NCBI RefSeq assembly: GCF_000203935.1
Contig: NC_008577.1
Span: 2,604,001 to 2,668,000, forward strand
Length of the DNA stretch: 64,000 bases
Reading direction: 5' to 3'
Source of the DNA: Shewanella sp. ANA-3
GTDB taxonomy: Bacteria > Pseudomonadota > Gammaproteobacteria > Enterobacterales > Shewanellaceae
The notes under the pieces are model-generated. The model was given only the letters and a program-made list of their open reading frames with translations. It was not told the DNA's origin and ran no database searches. Both the position numbers and the translations under genes were made by a program. Below are positions 1 through 10,521 of this stretch, in pieces; position 1 is the stretch's first letter; the number at the start of each line of letters is the position of its first letter.

Positions 1-200
1 AGCCCAAGTTAGCCGTAGACGCTGAACCAGACTCTGAATCAGGCTCTCAATCAGGCGATGAATCAAGCTCAGTCGCTGAACCAAGTGCGCCACTCAGTCC
101 CGAAGATGAGAAGAAAGCCAAGGTCGCTGCTGCGGTTGCCCGCGCGAAAGCCAAAAAAGCGGCCAGAGAAGCGAATGCGATCAGCGACGCAAATGAATAG
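1..200 (+). CDS. rsxC: RsxC (RnfC) electron transport subunit, C-terminal end only
   Basis: Partial gene entering from the left edge; the reading frame starts at base 3 and stops with TAG at 198-200. What is visible is the low-complexity tail: an acidic, Ser-rich stretch followed by an Ala/Lys-rich helix (KKAKVAAAVARAKAKKAA). Gammaproteobacterial RnfC/RsxC proteins end in such Ala/Lys/Gln-rich repeats after the NADH-binding and 4Fe-4S domains, which lie outside the window. The assignment rests on this tail and on rsxD, rsxG and rsxE following in order. The complex is a membrane ion-pumping NADH:ferredoxin-type oxidoreductase, which also keeps SoxR reduced in E. coli. Confidence 0.85.
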   Translation, partial: PKLAVDAEPDSESGSQSGDESSSVAEPSAPLSPEDEKKAKVAAAVARAKAKKAAREANAISDANE

Positions 201-265
201 CACTGCGGGTTTTAACCTCAGTGCTTTGAAAATGATTAGCTTAAAAATCAGTGACTCAAGATTAG

Positions 266-1330
<1,065 letters not shown>

Positions 1331-1383
1331 GCCTGTGGCAAAAGAATCAAGCATGCTTGAACAAAGATTCTTGAGGAATAAAA

Positions 1384-2022
1384 GTGAATAATCCAATGAT
1401 TAAAAATGGTCTGTTACTTGCGCTATTTGCCCTGCTCTGCACGGGCTTAGTCGCAGTGGTCAATCAACAGACCTTAGACAAAATTAAGCAGCAGGAGCAG
1501 CAGGAATTGATGCGCGTACTGCATCAGCTGATCCCTGATGAGCTCCATGACAATGAGCTAACCGCGCAATGCACCCTGTTGCAGGATAAAGAGGCGCTCG
1601 GCACCGAAGATGCCATGCCCGCCTATATTGCTACCGCTGCTGGTAAACCCGTTGCTATCGCCCTAGAAGCCATTGCCCCCGATGGTTACAACGGCAATAT
1701 TAAGCTGATTGTGGGCATCAATACCCAAGGTGAAGTATTAGGCGTGCGCACACTCGCCCACCAAGAAACCCCAGGCCTTGGGGATAAAATCGATTTACGT
1801 AAATCCGACTGGGTGACGCAATTCGTCGGTAAAGTGCTTAAATCAGAAGATGATAAGCAATGGCTAGTGCAAAAAGACGGTGGTGATTTCGACCAATTTA
1901 CCGGCGCGACAATCACACCACGCGCCTATGTGAAAGCGGTTAAGCGCGCCGTATGGTACTTTACTCAGCATCAAGCAGAGATTTTCAGCCAACCTCTGAA
2001 TTGTGAGGCCAACCATGACTAA
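1384..2022 (+). CDS. rsxG: RsxG (RnfG), FMN-binding subunit
   Basis: 212 residues beginning with GTG at 1384, preceded by TTGAGGAATAAAA, a good ribosome-binding site; an ATG four codons later is the alternative. One N-terminal membrane helix (about residues 7-24) anchors a periplasmic FMN-binding domain. The signature TGATITP is present with Thr176 as the expected covalent FMN site, as in NqrC/RnfG proteins. The 3' end overlaps rsxE (CCATGACTAA), so the two are translationally coupled. Role: electron transfer on the periplasmic side of the Rsx/Rnf complex. Confidence 0.95.
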   Translation: MNNPMIKNGLLLALFALLCTGLVAVVNQQTLDKIKQQEQQELMRVLHQLIPDELHDNELTAQCTLLQDKEALGTEDAMPAYIATAAGKPVAIALEAIAPDGYNGNIKLIVGINTQGEVLGVRTLAHQETPGLGDKIDLRKSDWVTQFVGKVLKSEDDKQWLVQKDGGDFDQFTGATITPRAYVKAVKRAVWYFTQHQAEIFSQPLNCEANHD

Positions 2023-2713
2023 TTATCGCGAAATTGCCTGGCAAGGACTGTGGAAAAACAACCCTGGCTTAGTGCAATTACTGGGTCTGTGCCCCCTGTT
2101 AGCCGTAACGGCCACCCTCACCAACGCCCTCGGGCTTGGGGTTGCCACTATGTTGGTGCTGATAGGCTCAAACATTTTAGTCTCGTTGGTACGTGACTAT
2201 GTGCCTAAGGAAATCCGTATCCCCGTGTTTGTGATGATCATTGCGGCGCTGGTGACGGCGGTGCAACTACTGATCAATGCCTACGCCTATGGTCTGTATT
2301 TGTCCTTAGGGATCTTCTTGCCGCTGATTGTGACCAACTGCATTATCATTGGCCGCGCCGAAGCATTTGCCTCCCGTAATAATGCCTTTAGCGCCGCCTT
2401 CGATGGACTGATGATGGGGCTTGGCTTTACCTTAGTCTTAGCGGTTCTTGGCGCAACGCGCGAAATTCTCGGCCAAGGCACCCTGTTTGATGGCGCCGAC
2501 CAACTGCTCGGCCCATGGGCTAAAGCCTTAACGATTCAGGTATGGCAAGTCGATACCCCCTTCCTGCTGGCGATGTTACCACCCGGCGCCTTTATTGTGA
2601 TGGGCCTACTTATCGCCCTGAAAAACGTTATCGATAAAAAGCTTAAAGAGCGTCAACCCGAAGTGGCTGTACAACCAAGTGTAACTCGGGCACGGATCAC
2701 CAAAGTGAGTTAA
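2015..2713 (+). CDS. rsxE: RsxE (RnfE), membrane subunit
   Basis: I place the start at ATG 2015, inside the last codons of rsxG, because the resulting N terminus ([17 protein letters not shown]) matches the usual RsxE start and lies 3' of GTGAGG. The gene gives 232 residues with about six membrane helices, normal for the NqrD/RnfE family. It is a structural membrane subunit that helps ligate the intramembrane iron-sulfur site and conduct ions. A GC-rich hairpin separates it from nth, the usual last gene of this operon in gammaproteobacteria. Confidence 0.95.
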   Translation: MTNYREIAWQGLWKNNPGLVQLLGLCPLLAVTATLTNALGLGVATMLVLIGSNILVSLVRDYVPKEIRIPVFVMIIAALVTAVQLLINAYAYGLYLSLGIFLPLIVTNCIIIGRAEAFASRNNAFSAAFDGLMMGLGFTLVLAVLGATREILGQGTLFDGADQLLGPWAKALTIQVWQVDTPFLLAMLPPGAFIVMGLLIALKNVIDKKLKERQPEVAVQPSVTRARITKVS

Positions 2714-2739
2714 GCCCTTATTGAGATAACAGCTTAAGT

Positions 2740-2763
2740 AGTGGGTTTAGCGTTAAACCCACT
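2740..2763 (+). terminator. Hairpin between rsxE and nth
   Basis: Perfect 10-bp inverted repeat AGTGGGTTTA / TAAACCCACT with a 4-base loop. There is no T-run after it, so it looks more like an attenuating or mRNA-stabilising stem than a strong intrinsic terminator. It ends 17 bp before the nth start codon and could lower or protect nth expression within the rsx-nth transcript. Confidence 0.5.
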
Positions 2764-2779
2764 GCTTACAAGGATCACT

Positions 2780-3415
2780 ATGAATCAAGAAAAACGCATC
2801 CAAATCCTCACCCGCCTTCGCGAAAACAATCCCAAACCCGAAACCGAGCTGAATTTCTCCAGTCCCTTTGAATTACTGGTGGCGGTGACTTTATCAGCGC
2901 AGGCGACCGATGTGAGCGTGAATAAGGCGACCGATAAACTGTTTCCAGTCGCCAATACCGCCCACAGCATTTATGCCTTAGGCGTGGATGGATTAAAGGA
3001 ATATATCAAGACCATTGGCCTGTATAACAACAAGGCCATCAATGTGATTAAAGCCTGTGAGATCTTGATTAAAAAATACAATGGCGAAGTCCCAGAGGAC
3101 AGAGAAGCGCTAGAGTCGCTTCCTGGTGTCGGCCGTAAAACCGCTAACGTGGTGCTCAATACCGCCTTTGGCTGGCCAACCATCGCCGTCGATACCCATA
3201 TCTTTCGCATGGCAAACCGCACTAAATTCGCCCCCGGTAAAAACGTGGTCGAAGTCGAGGAGCGCATGTTAAAGGTTGTTCCCGCCGAATTTAAAGTCGA
3301 TGTGCACCACTGGTTTATTCTGCATGGCCGCTATACCTGTCTGGCCCGCAAACCCCGCTGTGGCAGCTGCATTATTGAGGACCTTTGCGAATACTCCCCA
3401 CTAAAAGAAAAGTAA
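2780..3415 (+). CDS. nth: Endonuclease III, DNA glycosylase/AP lyase
   Basis: 211 residues from ATG 2780 (after ACAAGGATCACT), exactly the length of the E. coli enzyme; an upstream in-frame start at 2741 would add 13 residues inside the hairpin and is rejected. The helix-hairpin-helix LPGVGRKTANVV carries the catalytic Lys120, AVDTHIFR carries Asp138, and the C-terminal C-x6-C-x2-C-x5-C set (CLARKPRCGSCIIEDLC) binds a 4Fe-4S cluster. It removes oxidised pyrimidines and cleaves the abasic site in base excision repair. The last backbone gene before the island; everything to about 30.4 kb beyond it is accessory. Confidence 0.98.
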   Translation: MNQEKRIQILTRLRENNPKPETELNFSSPFELLVAVTLSAQATDVSVNKATDKLFPVANTAHSIYALGVDGLKEYIKTIGLYNNKAINVIKACEILIKKYNGEVPEDREALESLPGVGRKTANVVLNTAFGWPTIAVDTHIFRMANRTKFAPGKNVVEVEERMLKVVPAEFKVDVHHWFILHGRYTCLARKPRCGSCIIEDLCEYSPLKEK

Positions 3416-3528
3416 AGAATCAGACTTAGTTTGTATAACAGTTTCCTTAGTAAATCTGTTTTTTATCTTTACAAAAAGCTAAAGACCTACCATAGTGTAT
3501 TTATGTGTAAGCGATATTGAATTATGTA

Positions 3529-4851
3529 ATGAATAATTTGAGGGATAATGTTCAGGTTAGGATATATAAGGATATAAAAGGCGCTTCGTTTCCAGTCGTA
3601 GTTAGGAACGGCTTCCTCCCATGCTGCTTGTACCTGAATGCTTACCTAAACGGCAATCATAACTCCCCACTTTCCAATGCGAGATCACACACCTCAAAAC
3701 AGTCAGCGTCATTCTACACTCGAATGAAATATGCCTATGAGTTGAAGTTTTTATATTGCTTCTTCATGGAGAACGGTATTGACCTTGTTGAGCGTGTAGC
3801 ATGTGGATCGTTTTTATCGATCGAGGAAATTGATGACTACATTCGTGCATGTAAATTCTATGTGGACACAAAAGACGATAACAAAGACAGCACGGTAGTC
3901 AGCCTGACTGATAAAAGGATCAGAGATGCGATACATGCGACATCCATCAGTCAACCAGAAGTGTCAGTGCATACGTTTAATCAACGCCTCAATCGACTGA
4001 AAGCCTACATTGAATTCCTATATGTGTGCCATCACTACGATAGAGCTGAAACTGATCAGCAAATCAGTACGGATGCTCAATTTAATAAATTTAAACTCTA
4101 CATAAGCTCGGTGATATCTCACTCTAGAAAAGACAACACGGTTGTTAAAGATCCCTTTGAATCCGTGATTTCAGCGAATAAGTTCTTTGATTTATTAGAA
4201 ATTATTAAAGAGCGCTCGCCAAATAACCCATTCAAGTCGAGCAAGCTTCGAAATCAAATCATCGCCCAAATATTGATTGATACTGGCGTTCGTGTGGGTG
4301 CTGTATTGAAATTGAAGGTGAGTGATTTAGTGGATGATTGGGGCAACCCTCGATTCCGACTAACCCGAACACCTAACGACCCTACGGACATAAGGCGGCT
4401 TCCCGCCGCGAATAAAACAAAAGCACTCTCAGTTTCCATCTCTCGTGACTTGATGAAACTCATTAAGCTCTACATTGAAACCGTGCGCCAAAGTACCCCA
4501 AACGCTCATAAGCATGACTTTGTCTTCATTTCGGAGAAAGGAAAATCCATAGGAAAGCCAATCTCTTACAACGCCATTCACAAAGTCATAAAGACCTTTG
4601 GGGACGCGATTGGAATAGCACTGCACCCCCATTTACTTCGTCATAAATGGAATGAAATCTTTGAAGATAAAGCAAAAGAGAAAGGATTTTCACCAGATAA
4701 AATTGAAGACCTTCGCAAATATGCGATGGGTTGGGTGGAAAATTCAAAAATGGCCTCCGTCTACAACGAATTCCAATTAGCCGTAACGGTGGCGGAAATC
4801 TCATCGAAAAACCAGAGCCAATCCGTGCCTAACCTGAGAGGTGACCAATGA
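3529..4851 (+). CDS. Tyrosine recombinase, first gene of the island mobility module
   Basis: 440 residues from ATG 3529; a TTG at 3517 is a possible in-frame alternative, and neither has a strong ribosome-binding site. The C-terminal half has the catalytic pattern of tyrosine recombinases: Arg255 in TGVRVGAV, HLLRH with His368 and Arg371, and the nucleophile Tyr412 in SVYNEF. The N-terminal half would be the core DNA-binding domain. The stop overlaps the next start (ATGA). The layout of a complete recombinase followed by two larger relatives and a small coiled-coil protein recalls the TnpA-TnpB-TnpC set of Tn554 and the GmtY part of gamma-mobile-trio islands; which family fits better needs a profile search. 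Strategic position directly behind nth suggests it integrated the island. Confidence 0.85.
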   Translation: MNNLRDNVQVRIYKDIKGASFPVVVRNGFLPCCLYLNAYLNGNHNSPLSNARSHTSKQSASFYTRMKYAYELKFLYCFFMENGIDLVERVACGSFLSIEEIDDYIRACKFYVDTKDDNKDSTVVSLTDKRIRDAIHATSISQPEVSVHTFNQRLNRLKAYIEFLYVCHHYDRAETDQQISTDAQFNKFKLYISSVISHSRKDNTVVKDPFESVISANKFFDLLEIIKERSPNNPFKSSKLRNQIIAQILIDTGVRVGAVLKLKVSDLVDDWGNPRFRLTRTPNDPTDIRRLPAANKTKALSVSISRDLMKLIKLYIETVRQSTPNAHKHDFVFISEKGKSIGKPISYNAIHKVIKTFGDAIGIALHPHLLRHKWNEIFEDKAKEKGFSPDKIEDLRKYAMGWVENSKMASVYNEFQLAVTVAEISSKNQSQSVPNLRGDQ

Positions 4852-6494
4852 ACATCCTTGAATTAAATGATTTAATTAATCGTTTTGAAGGAACAAGTAC
4901 CTTTCAGTCAAAAATGGAGGGCTATGATTTCGAGCTCTTTTCAGATGAGTGGATGCTCGGTTACAAGAAAACCCTTTACCTTGGCTGGATGCACACGTTA
5001 GACAGCAACGTTTTTCTCGATTTGCGACTGGCTATCGCTCACGCAGCAAAACATTATGCTTATAAAAGTCTAAATGGTTTTGTCAGCACCTTAAAAACGC
5101 TTTGCCAGTATATAGAGCCCGCAACGTTTGAAGCGTGGTGGCTAACACTGACGGACTATAAAAGGCATACAAGAGATACACTATACGCATTTTGTCAGAG
5201 AAGCCATGAGTACCGTAGCTCTATCCTGACTCCGCTCTATAATCTCGTTAAGGAAGAAAACCTAGGGAGAAGCAATTTTCATAAAGGCATCCTTGATGAA
5301 AAAATAGGTGCGTACAGTGAAATCGAGCGTGATAACCTTCTAGAAGCCCTTAGAATCGAAACGCTCCATGCGCTCGAGAATGAGTTCATCACCACATCCC
5401 CTTTTATACGCCTGAGAAGTGTTCTGGCTTGTCAGTTGATGGTCGCCATCGTAAGAAGACCGATACAATTAGTGCAACTTAAATGGTGTGACCTCTTGCG
5501 AGTAGGTCAAGCGTTTACCTCACACAAGGAACATAACCGTGATTGGCAACCTCTGACACAGCATCACTTTTCTGATGTGGAGCAATTGCACTTGCGAACC
5601 TTTAAAGGAAAAGACGGAGGATTTAGACGCAATGCCGAATCACGCTCACATCGACTCGATCCAAACCTGTCTGAATTGCTACTCCAATATTACCAAGCGT
5701 ATGAAACCTATCTATGTGTCTGCTTGAGCAAGTGCAATATCGCATTATCTGAGAGTGACATCAAAGCACTGATGCAACGACTGCCACTGCTTCCGGACCA
5801 AAGTTTATTTTCAGCAAAATTTGAGATGATAGAGAGCCTCTTTCGCTCTGTAAGCGACACATCCGAAGCATTTCATCTCTCTTCTGTGAGTCTTTTAAAA
5901 AATATTGCTTACCTCTTCAATAAAAAACTCGACATTAAAAGTGACCGCATCGCCCATCAGCCCCTTGTCTTTAAAAATAATCGCTGGCGCCACACCCAGT
6001 TAACCCTGGCGGCTTGGATGGGATTAAGCCCCGCACAAGTTGCCGCCATTACTGGTGTCACAGTGGCAGCTATCCTATCTTATCTTGATTTAAAAGCACC
6101 TGAACGGGTCAAAATTGACCAAGCCTTTGCGGGGAATAGTGTTATCCAGCGTTTTGATAGCATGTCTTCGAAAGAGTTACAGCAACACCATGATTTTGTG
6201 GTTAAAAGTCCTTTTGACGAAGAAATGGGGCACAAACTGAACCCCTCCAATTGTGCCAGTTGTCAGTCAAAAGGGGCCGCCCCGATGGGGTGCTATCCCT
6301 GTGATAACTTTCGACCGTTAGAAACCGCCAATCATCAACCGTATTTGGATAAAGCCGAGCGTAAACTGGCGATTAACAGTCAATCAGCGCATCCCGCCAC
6401 GGTCAAACGGCTGCAAACCATCATTACTTATATCCGAGTGACAATTGCGCTGTGTGAAGAGCGAAAAATCCTGAAAGTAGGTACGCAGATATGA
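4848..6494 (+). CDS. Second tyrosine-recombinase-like protein with C-terminal Cys motif
   Basis: 548 residues, start overlapping the previous stop by ATGA and its own stop overlapping the next start in the same way, so the genes are translated as a coupled set. Recombinase-like features are weaker than in the first protein: an Arg in VRRPIQLVQL near residue 204, RWRHTQL near 380, and a Tyr in ILSYLDL near 411. A Cys cluster CASCQ..GCYPC near residues 468-490 suggests a zinc-binding tail. I infer a partner recombinase acting in a complex with its neighbours, comparable to Tn554 TnpB. Whether it is catalytic cannot be told from the sequence. Confidence 0.65.
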   Translation: MNILELNDLINRFEGTSTFQSKMEGYDFELFSDEWMLGYKKTLYLGWMHTLDSNVFLDLRLAIAHAAKHYAYKSLNGFVSTLKTLCQYIEPATFEAWWLTLTDYKRHTRDTLYAFCQRSHEYRSSILTPLYNLVKEENLGRSNFHKGILDEKIGAYSEIERDNLLEALRIETLHALENEFITTSPFIRLRSVLACQLMVAIVRRPIQLVQLKWCDLLRVGQAFTSHKEHNRDWQPLTQHHFSDVEQLHLRTFKGKDGGFRRNAESRSHRLDPNLSELLLQYYQAYETYLCVCLSKCNIALSESDIKALMQRLPLLPDQSLFSAKFEMIESLFRSVSDTSEAFHLSSVSLLKNIAYLFNKKLDIKSDRIAHQPLVFKNNRWRHTQLTLAAWMGLSPAQVAAITGVTVAAILSYLDLKAPERVKIDQAFAGNSVIQRFDSMSSKELQQHHDFVVKSPFDEEMGHKLNPSNCASCQSKGAAPMGCYPCDNFRPLETANHQPYLDKAERKLAINSQSAHPATVKRLQTIITYIRVTIALCEERKILKVGTQI

Positions 6495-8809
6495 GCACGA
6501 TAAATCGCTACATTGATAACCAGTGTGCTTACGTGGCCAAAAAGAAAACTCAGCCATTAATGGGCTTTACTAACTCTCAGGGGGAGCCTGCGTCATGGGA
6601 TGATATGGCGGTGACATTCACCGACAGTGACAGTAGAACCATCAATATTCTCTTTTGCAATCTGAATAAAAACTTTCCAAATATAGGTACGCGTTTCACA
6701 GACGATGACCGATTAGCGCCTGAAACACATGATTTATTGTTTGCCTATATGCTTGATGTATTGAAGGAAAACATAACCATAAATAGAAGGCAAGATAAAA
6801 TCACGACAGCAAGATACTTCCTTTGCCGCTTGAATGAGAATGTCGCCTCTGCTTCCCTTGATAAAATTCAACACGTCATCGACTCGCTGAAATACTCTCG
6901 CCCCCTAACGAATTTCATCAACTGGCTACACCATCATAAAATGTTGCCCAAAAGCTGTCAGCCCTACATAAATACCACCACTGAAGCAGCTCGAAATAAA
7001 AGTGGTGATGATGCACTGGCGGCGGAGAAAGGCAAACTGCCTTCGGAAAAATCGCTGTTAGCGCTCGGCGCTATCTTTCATGATGTCATCCCCCCCTATC
7101 TGGATGATGACCAAAATGATATTGATGCTTGGCAACCGCTTATCGCATCGACGCAAACGCAGCGAGACAGCTTTATTTGCACCATGGCAGCGCTAGGCAT
7201 GGCGTCACCTAATCGCATCGGTGCAGAGCAAGTGCTTCTGACTACACAACGCATACAGCGCCATTCGCAAGTTGTCGATGGACAAGAAAAAACAGTGCAT
7301 TATCTGAACTGGCGAGGCTCAAAGGGCTTTAAGGACAATCAAAATCACATCAATGCCGAAATGGTTGAGAGTCTAGACCGAGCCTTGCACTTCACCATCC
7401 TAGCGACAGAACCTGCCAGAGCCCTGGCTCGGTTCTATCGACAGCCAAATCGCCCATTGAAAGAAGTGCTGGGTGATTTTAAGCCTAGCGATGAGAACAT
7501 TGCCCTGCTAAAGCCATCCATGAACAAACCCACCCACCTTTTGCATCTTGGCTTGCTGCTAGGCTTTTTTGAAGGCAGTGACAAATGTGTGCGAGTTACC
7601 CCTGACACAAAAGGGGCAATCGACAAAACTTATAAACCGCATAATCCAAAGTTCATCAAACCCATTGCCCAACTTGAGCCGTTCGATACATTGGTATTTA
7701 AGCCTCGCTGCCCTTACGCTCGGGCGCTAACAGGATCTAATTTTGCAAAGCAATGTCAATACCAAAATTATACTGCGGGTCAACAAGCACTTACCGTGGC
7801 CGCCTTTCAAAATCACACCATCGAGATAAATCAATCTCAACTGAGTGGCTACAATAAGCAGCAAACGAAGTCTGTAGATGTAGAGCACGCCTTGTTTATG
7901 TATACAGAAAAGCAAATGGGCGGCAAGGTAACACACCCTTTTCTTTTGGTGCCGATTGGCTCGCTCAGTCGGATCTTTGCTGACGATTTAAGTAAAGCCA
8001 GTAAAAACAGGCTGACGATTTTTGAGCGACACGGCTTTGCCAGCGATTTTGTGCTCAAGCCTCACCAACTTCGCCACTGGCAAAATGATTACCTTGCGAA
8101 AAAAGGGCTACCTCACCATCTCATCACCCTGCTGTCCGGTCGAAAAAGCGCAGAGCAAACCCTGACGTATATCCATACCACAGATGCCGAGAACGCCTCG
8201 GTGATTTGGGATATCTCTTACTCTAATGAGCCAGAAAGGGACGTTAAAGAGAAAGTCAGTCTTCGTATTAGAACCATGAACCAATACAATGAGGCTATCG
8301 ACAATGAAACGCCTACTTTTGTCCATGAAACAGGGTTTTGCACTCAGAACCTCGCCCTATCACCTTGCACTTACATGTCAGAGTTTGAAACACAATGTGC
8401 GCTGTGCTCATCGTCGTGCCATATCGCCCATGATAGTGAGGCAATTGCCTTGCTTATGAAGGATCTAAAAGTACAGACGCATAACTTGGAAAAGGTTCAG
8501 ACTACCATCAACTTTGTCACCAGTCGAAGCATGCAGATGTGGTACAAAACCCATTATCGCAACACGTGCATGCTAAAGCACCTCATTGAAGTGCTATCCG
8601 ATGACGCCATCGAAAAAGGCAGTATGGTACGTTTACTTACTCGTTCAAATAGCATAAGAATCACCAGTTTAGAGACAAAAACAGTGGCAGAACACAAGTT
8701 AGCGCTACCTGATGCCGAGCAAGCCCTTCAAGCCGCGCTTGAGGCAAAAAAAGCTAAAAGCCAAGATGCAGCCACGAATAATTTCTTAGGCTTTCTAGGT
8801 TCACTCTAG
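6491..8809 (+). CDS. Third, large tyrosine-recombinase-like protein
   Basis: 772 residues, coupled to the preceding gene by ATGA. The N-terminal part resembles a core-binding domain; possible catalytic residues are Arg in SPNRIGAE (about 240), HQLRH (about 524-528) and Tyr in LTYIHTT (about 560). A Cys-rich stretch follows (about 617-645, including CALCSSSC), again like a zinc finger, and an Ala/Lys-rich helix ends the protein. The size and place fit the large integrase of mobile trios such as GmtZ or TnpB-like proteins. It probably works with the other two recombinases to excise and insert the island. Confidence 0.65.
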   Translation: MSTINRYIDNQCAYVAKKKTQPLMGFTNSQGEPASWDDMAVTFTDSDSRTINILFCNLNKNFPNIGTRFTDDDRLAPETHDLLFAYMLDVLKENITINRRQDKITTARYFLCRLNENVASASLDKIQHVIDSLKYSRPLTNFINWLHHHKMLPKSCQPYINTTTEAARNKSGDDALAAEKGKLPSEKSLLALGAIFHDVIPPYLDDDQNDIDAWQPLIASTQTQRDSFICTMAALGMASPNRIGAEQVLLTTQRIQRHSQVVDGQEKTVHYLNWRGSKGFKDNQNHINAEMVESLDRALHFTILATEPARALARFYRQPNRPLKEVLGDFKPSDENIALLKPSMNKPTHLLHLGLLLGFFEGSDKCVRVTPDTKGAIDKTYKPHNPKFIKPIAQLEPFDTLVFKPRCPYARALTGSNFAKQCQYQNYTAGQQALTVAAFQNHTIEINQSQLSGYNKQQTKSVDVEHALFMYTEKQMGGKVTHPFLLVPIGSLSRIFADDLSKASKNRLTIFERHGFASDFVLKPHQLRHWQNDYLAKKGLPHHLITLLSGRKSAEQTLTYIHTTDAENASVIWDISYSNEPERDVKEKVSLRIRTMNQYNEAIDNETPTFVHETGFCTQNLALSPCTYMSEFETQCALCSSSCHIAHDSEAIALLMKDLKVQTHNLEKVQTTINFVTSRSMQMWYKTHYRNTCMLKHLIEVLSDDAIEKGSMVRLLTRSNSIRITSLETKTVAEHKLALPDAEQALQAALEAKKAKSQDAATNNFLGFLGSL

Positions 8810-8818
8810 GGAGGCAAT

Positions 8819-9241
8819 ATGGCACTTAAATCACTCGAAACTGAACAGCAAATTTCCATACAAGCCCTCATTCGAAGCTGGGAAGGAAAATTAACCTGGG
8901 ACTTGTTAGTCACAAAAATTGAATCCAGTTTAGGTATTGCCACCACGAGACAAACACTCGACAAGTACGCCAATATCAAGCACGAATACAAGCAAAAAAA
9001 GCAAGTTTTAAGGGGTAAGCCCGTTTCGCCTGATAATAAGGAACTGATTTCATATTTACAAAAAGACGTGGAATTAGCGGAGAAGCTGATCCAACTCGAA
9101 GCACAGCTTGCAGTAGCACACTCTGAGATAGGCAAACTTCAAGCTTTCATTCAAAAGTTATCCAGCATTAGCAAAACCAACCCAAGTGTCATGGATGTGT
9201 TTCAAAAGACCCTACGAGACGTTGAAAGTAGCACTAAGTAA
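8819..9241 (+). CDS. Small coiled-coil protein of the mobility module (TnpC/GmtX-like)
   Basis: 140 residues starting 9 bp after the large recombinase, with an excellent ribosome-binding site (GGGAGGCAAT before ATG). An N-terminal helical region (residues 1-45) contains a stretch resembling a helix-turn-helix (SSLGIATTRQTLDKYA), and residues about 75-115 are a heptad-like coiled coil (ELAEKLIQLEAQLAVAHSEI). Small DNA-binding coiled-coil proteins such as TnpC of Tn554 occupy the same place after two or more recombinase genes. Role as an orientation or accessory factor is inferred from this position. Confidence 0.6.
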   Translation: MALKSLETEQQISIQALIRSWEGKLTWDLLVTKIESSLGIATTRQTLDKYANIKHEYKQKKQVLRGKPVSPDNKELISYLQKDVELAEKLIQLEAQLAVAHSEIGKLQAFIQKLSSISKTNPSVMDVFQKTLRDVESSTK

Positions 9242-9303
9242 ACATCACATGTAGCTTTTAAATGTTTGTACATTTTATTGAACTTTAATTGGATGAGTCA
9301 TCA

Positions 9304-9390
9304 ATGAGTCAATTTGACATTGATAAAATTAGAAGTTGGACTAACGAAGAGATTAGCTCCCCTTACTTGTTAATTTCCCAGGAAGTGTAG
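9304..9390 (+). pseudogene. 28-codon fragment, possible remnant
   Basis: A short frame starts at ATG 9304 and stops at 9388-9390. It begins like a real protein (MSQFDIDKIRSWTNEEIS) but ends abruptly at the left arm of an inverted repeat. It follows the mobility module by 60 bp and may be the 5' end of a gene cut off by rearrangement, or a true short peptide. No function is proposed. Confidence 0.25.
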
Positions 9391-9416
9391 TGGCATAGTG
9401 AATTTGGCCACTACAC
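9385..9416. repeat. 10-bp inverted repeat after the recombinase set
   Basis: Arms GTGTAGTGGC (9385-9394) and GCCACTACAC (9407-9416) are perfectly complementary around a 12-base loop. No T-run follows on either strand. It could end the recombinase transcript, serve as a recombinase-binding palindrome, or mark a junction between the mobility module and its cargo. Confidence 0.45.
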
Positions 9417-9470
9417 CGCGACACAAAAAACGATCGTGGTAGAATGAGTCGGAGTGCTACGGTTTGTATG

Positions 9471-10376
9471 TTACATGTTTGCATTGATGAATTTAATATA
9501 TTCATCCTTTTGTTTTTTATCTGATATAGCTGCAGAAATCTGAAGTAAATTATCTTTTCGCAAAAGCTTTATTCCGACGTCAATTAAGTTCTCTATGTTT
9601 TCTATTTTTCGCCCTATAACAGAACACCATGCGGACCATTCCTTTAACTCGTTAAAACTGCCGTTATCAACGTCCAGTTCTGACAAACTTTTGAAACTAT
9701 TATCTAGATCTAAAACTAATATATCTCTTAAGCTATTTTCTTCGAAAAGAAATGACAGTCCAGATAACTCTCCAACTTTTTCTTCAATGTAGTACGGACG
9801 TGGTAATTTTTTCCCTTGAATTGCCTCGAGGTAGTCAATCTCCTTTCTGCTAGCCTCTTTCTCGATACTTATAACTGAATTTCGACCACGAACCATTTTG
9901 GAAATAATCGATGTAGCCGCCTCTGGGCAACCAGATTTCCCTTTAAATAGGAGTAGAGATTTCTTATACAATGCGTCAGCACCTTGAGGCCCACTTCGAA
10001 TGCTTGCGATCTTCTCTTTGTAAAAATCAAGCGATTTAAGCGTGCTTCTAATATTTTCACTGTATGTATGAAGTGCAATGTTCCTCTCAAATACTTTAGA
10101 TAGCTGATCGAACTCAACATCAAAATGGCTCTTTCCACAATTATGTCCAATGTTCGTAATAGGCCCTGATTTTGTACTGACAATATATCCTCTTCCATGA
10201 GGAGTGTGGCAGTTAGATAAACCACATTTTATATAATCTTTAAATATGTACCTGCCAATAATTTGATTTAGCTGGTGCTCTTTTGGATCTAAATTCGTAG
10301 TGAAGCCTGGAAGGGTTTCAATATCTTCCCAGCTTTCAACCTTAACAAACCCTTGTTCGCTATTAAGTGTAATCAT
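9471..10376 (-). CDS. Hypothetical protein, 301 aa
   Basis: Not recognised. The protein is soluble, with no signal peptide or membrane helix. Residues about 50-85 contain a possible metal site made of CGLSNCHTPHGRG and IGHNCGKSHF (Cys and His pairs spaced about 25 apart), followed by a long charged helical region. It is AT-rich like its island neighbours, reads towards the recombinase genes, and is the last gene of the minus-strand group that begins with the pPIWI-RE genes, although 145 bp separate it from the next gene. A DNA-related cargo function is possible from the metal site but not shown. Confidence 0.6.
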   Translation of the reverse strand: MITLNSEQGFVKVESWEDIETLPGFTTNLDPKEHQLNQIIGRYIFKDYIKCGLSNCHTPHGRGYIVSTKSGPITNIGHNCGKSHFDVEFDQLSKVFERNIALHTYSENIRSTLKSLDFYKEKIASIRSGPQGADALYKKSLLLFKGKSGCPEAATSIISKMVRGRNSVISIEKEASRKEIDYLEAIQGKKLPRPYYIEEKVGELSGLSFLFEENSLRDILVLDLDNSFKSLSELDVDNGSFNELKEWSAWCSVIGRKIENIENLIDVGIKLLRKDNLLQISAAISDKKQKDEYIKFINANM

Positions 10377-10521
10377 TTATAGGTCTCGATTGATATGTAA
10401 CGTCTTAGTATTTATGTGCTGCGCGTTTACCTCGTTGAACCAGTGCAAACGCGCACAGTTAACTATCAGTATACAAAGAACTTTTCAGCTTTCCATTAGA
10501 TGAACTAAGCTTTCCGACAGT

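Noticed and set aside
3416..3428. Similarity between GTAAAGAATCAG after nth and GTAAAGAAAATCAG near 30476
   Set aside because: The match is short and needs a gap; it is not enough to call attL and attR without an empty site from another strain.
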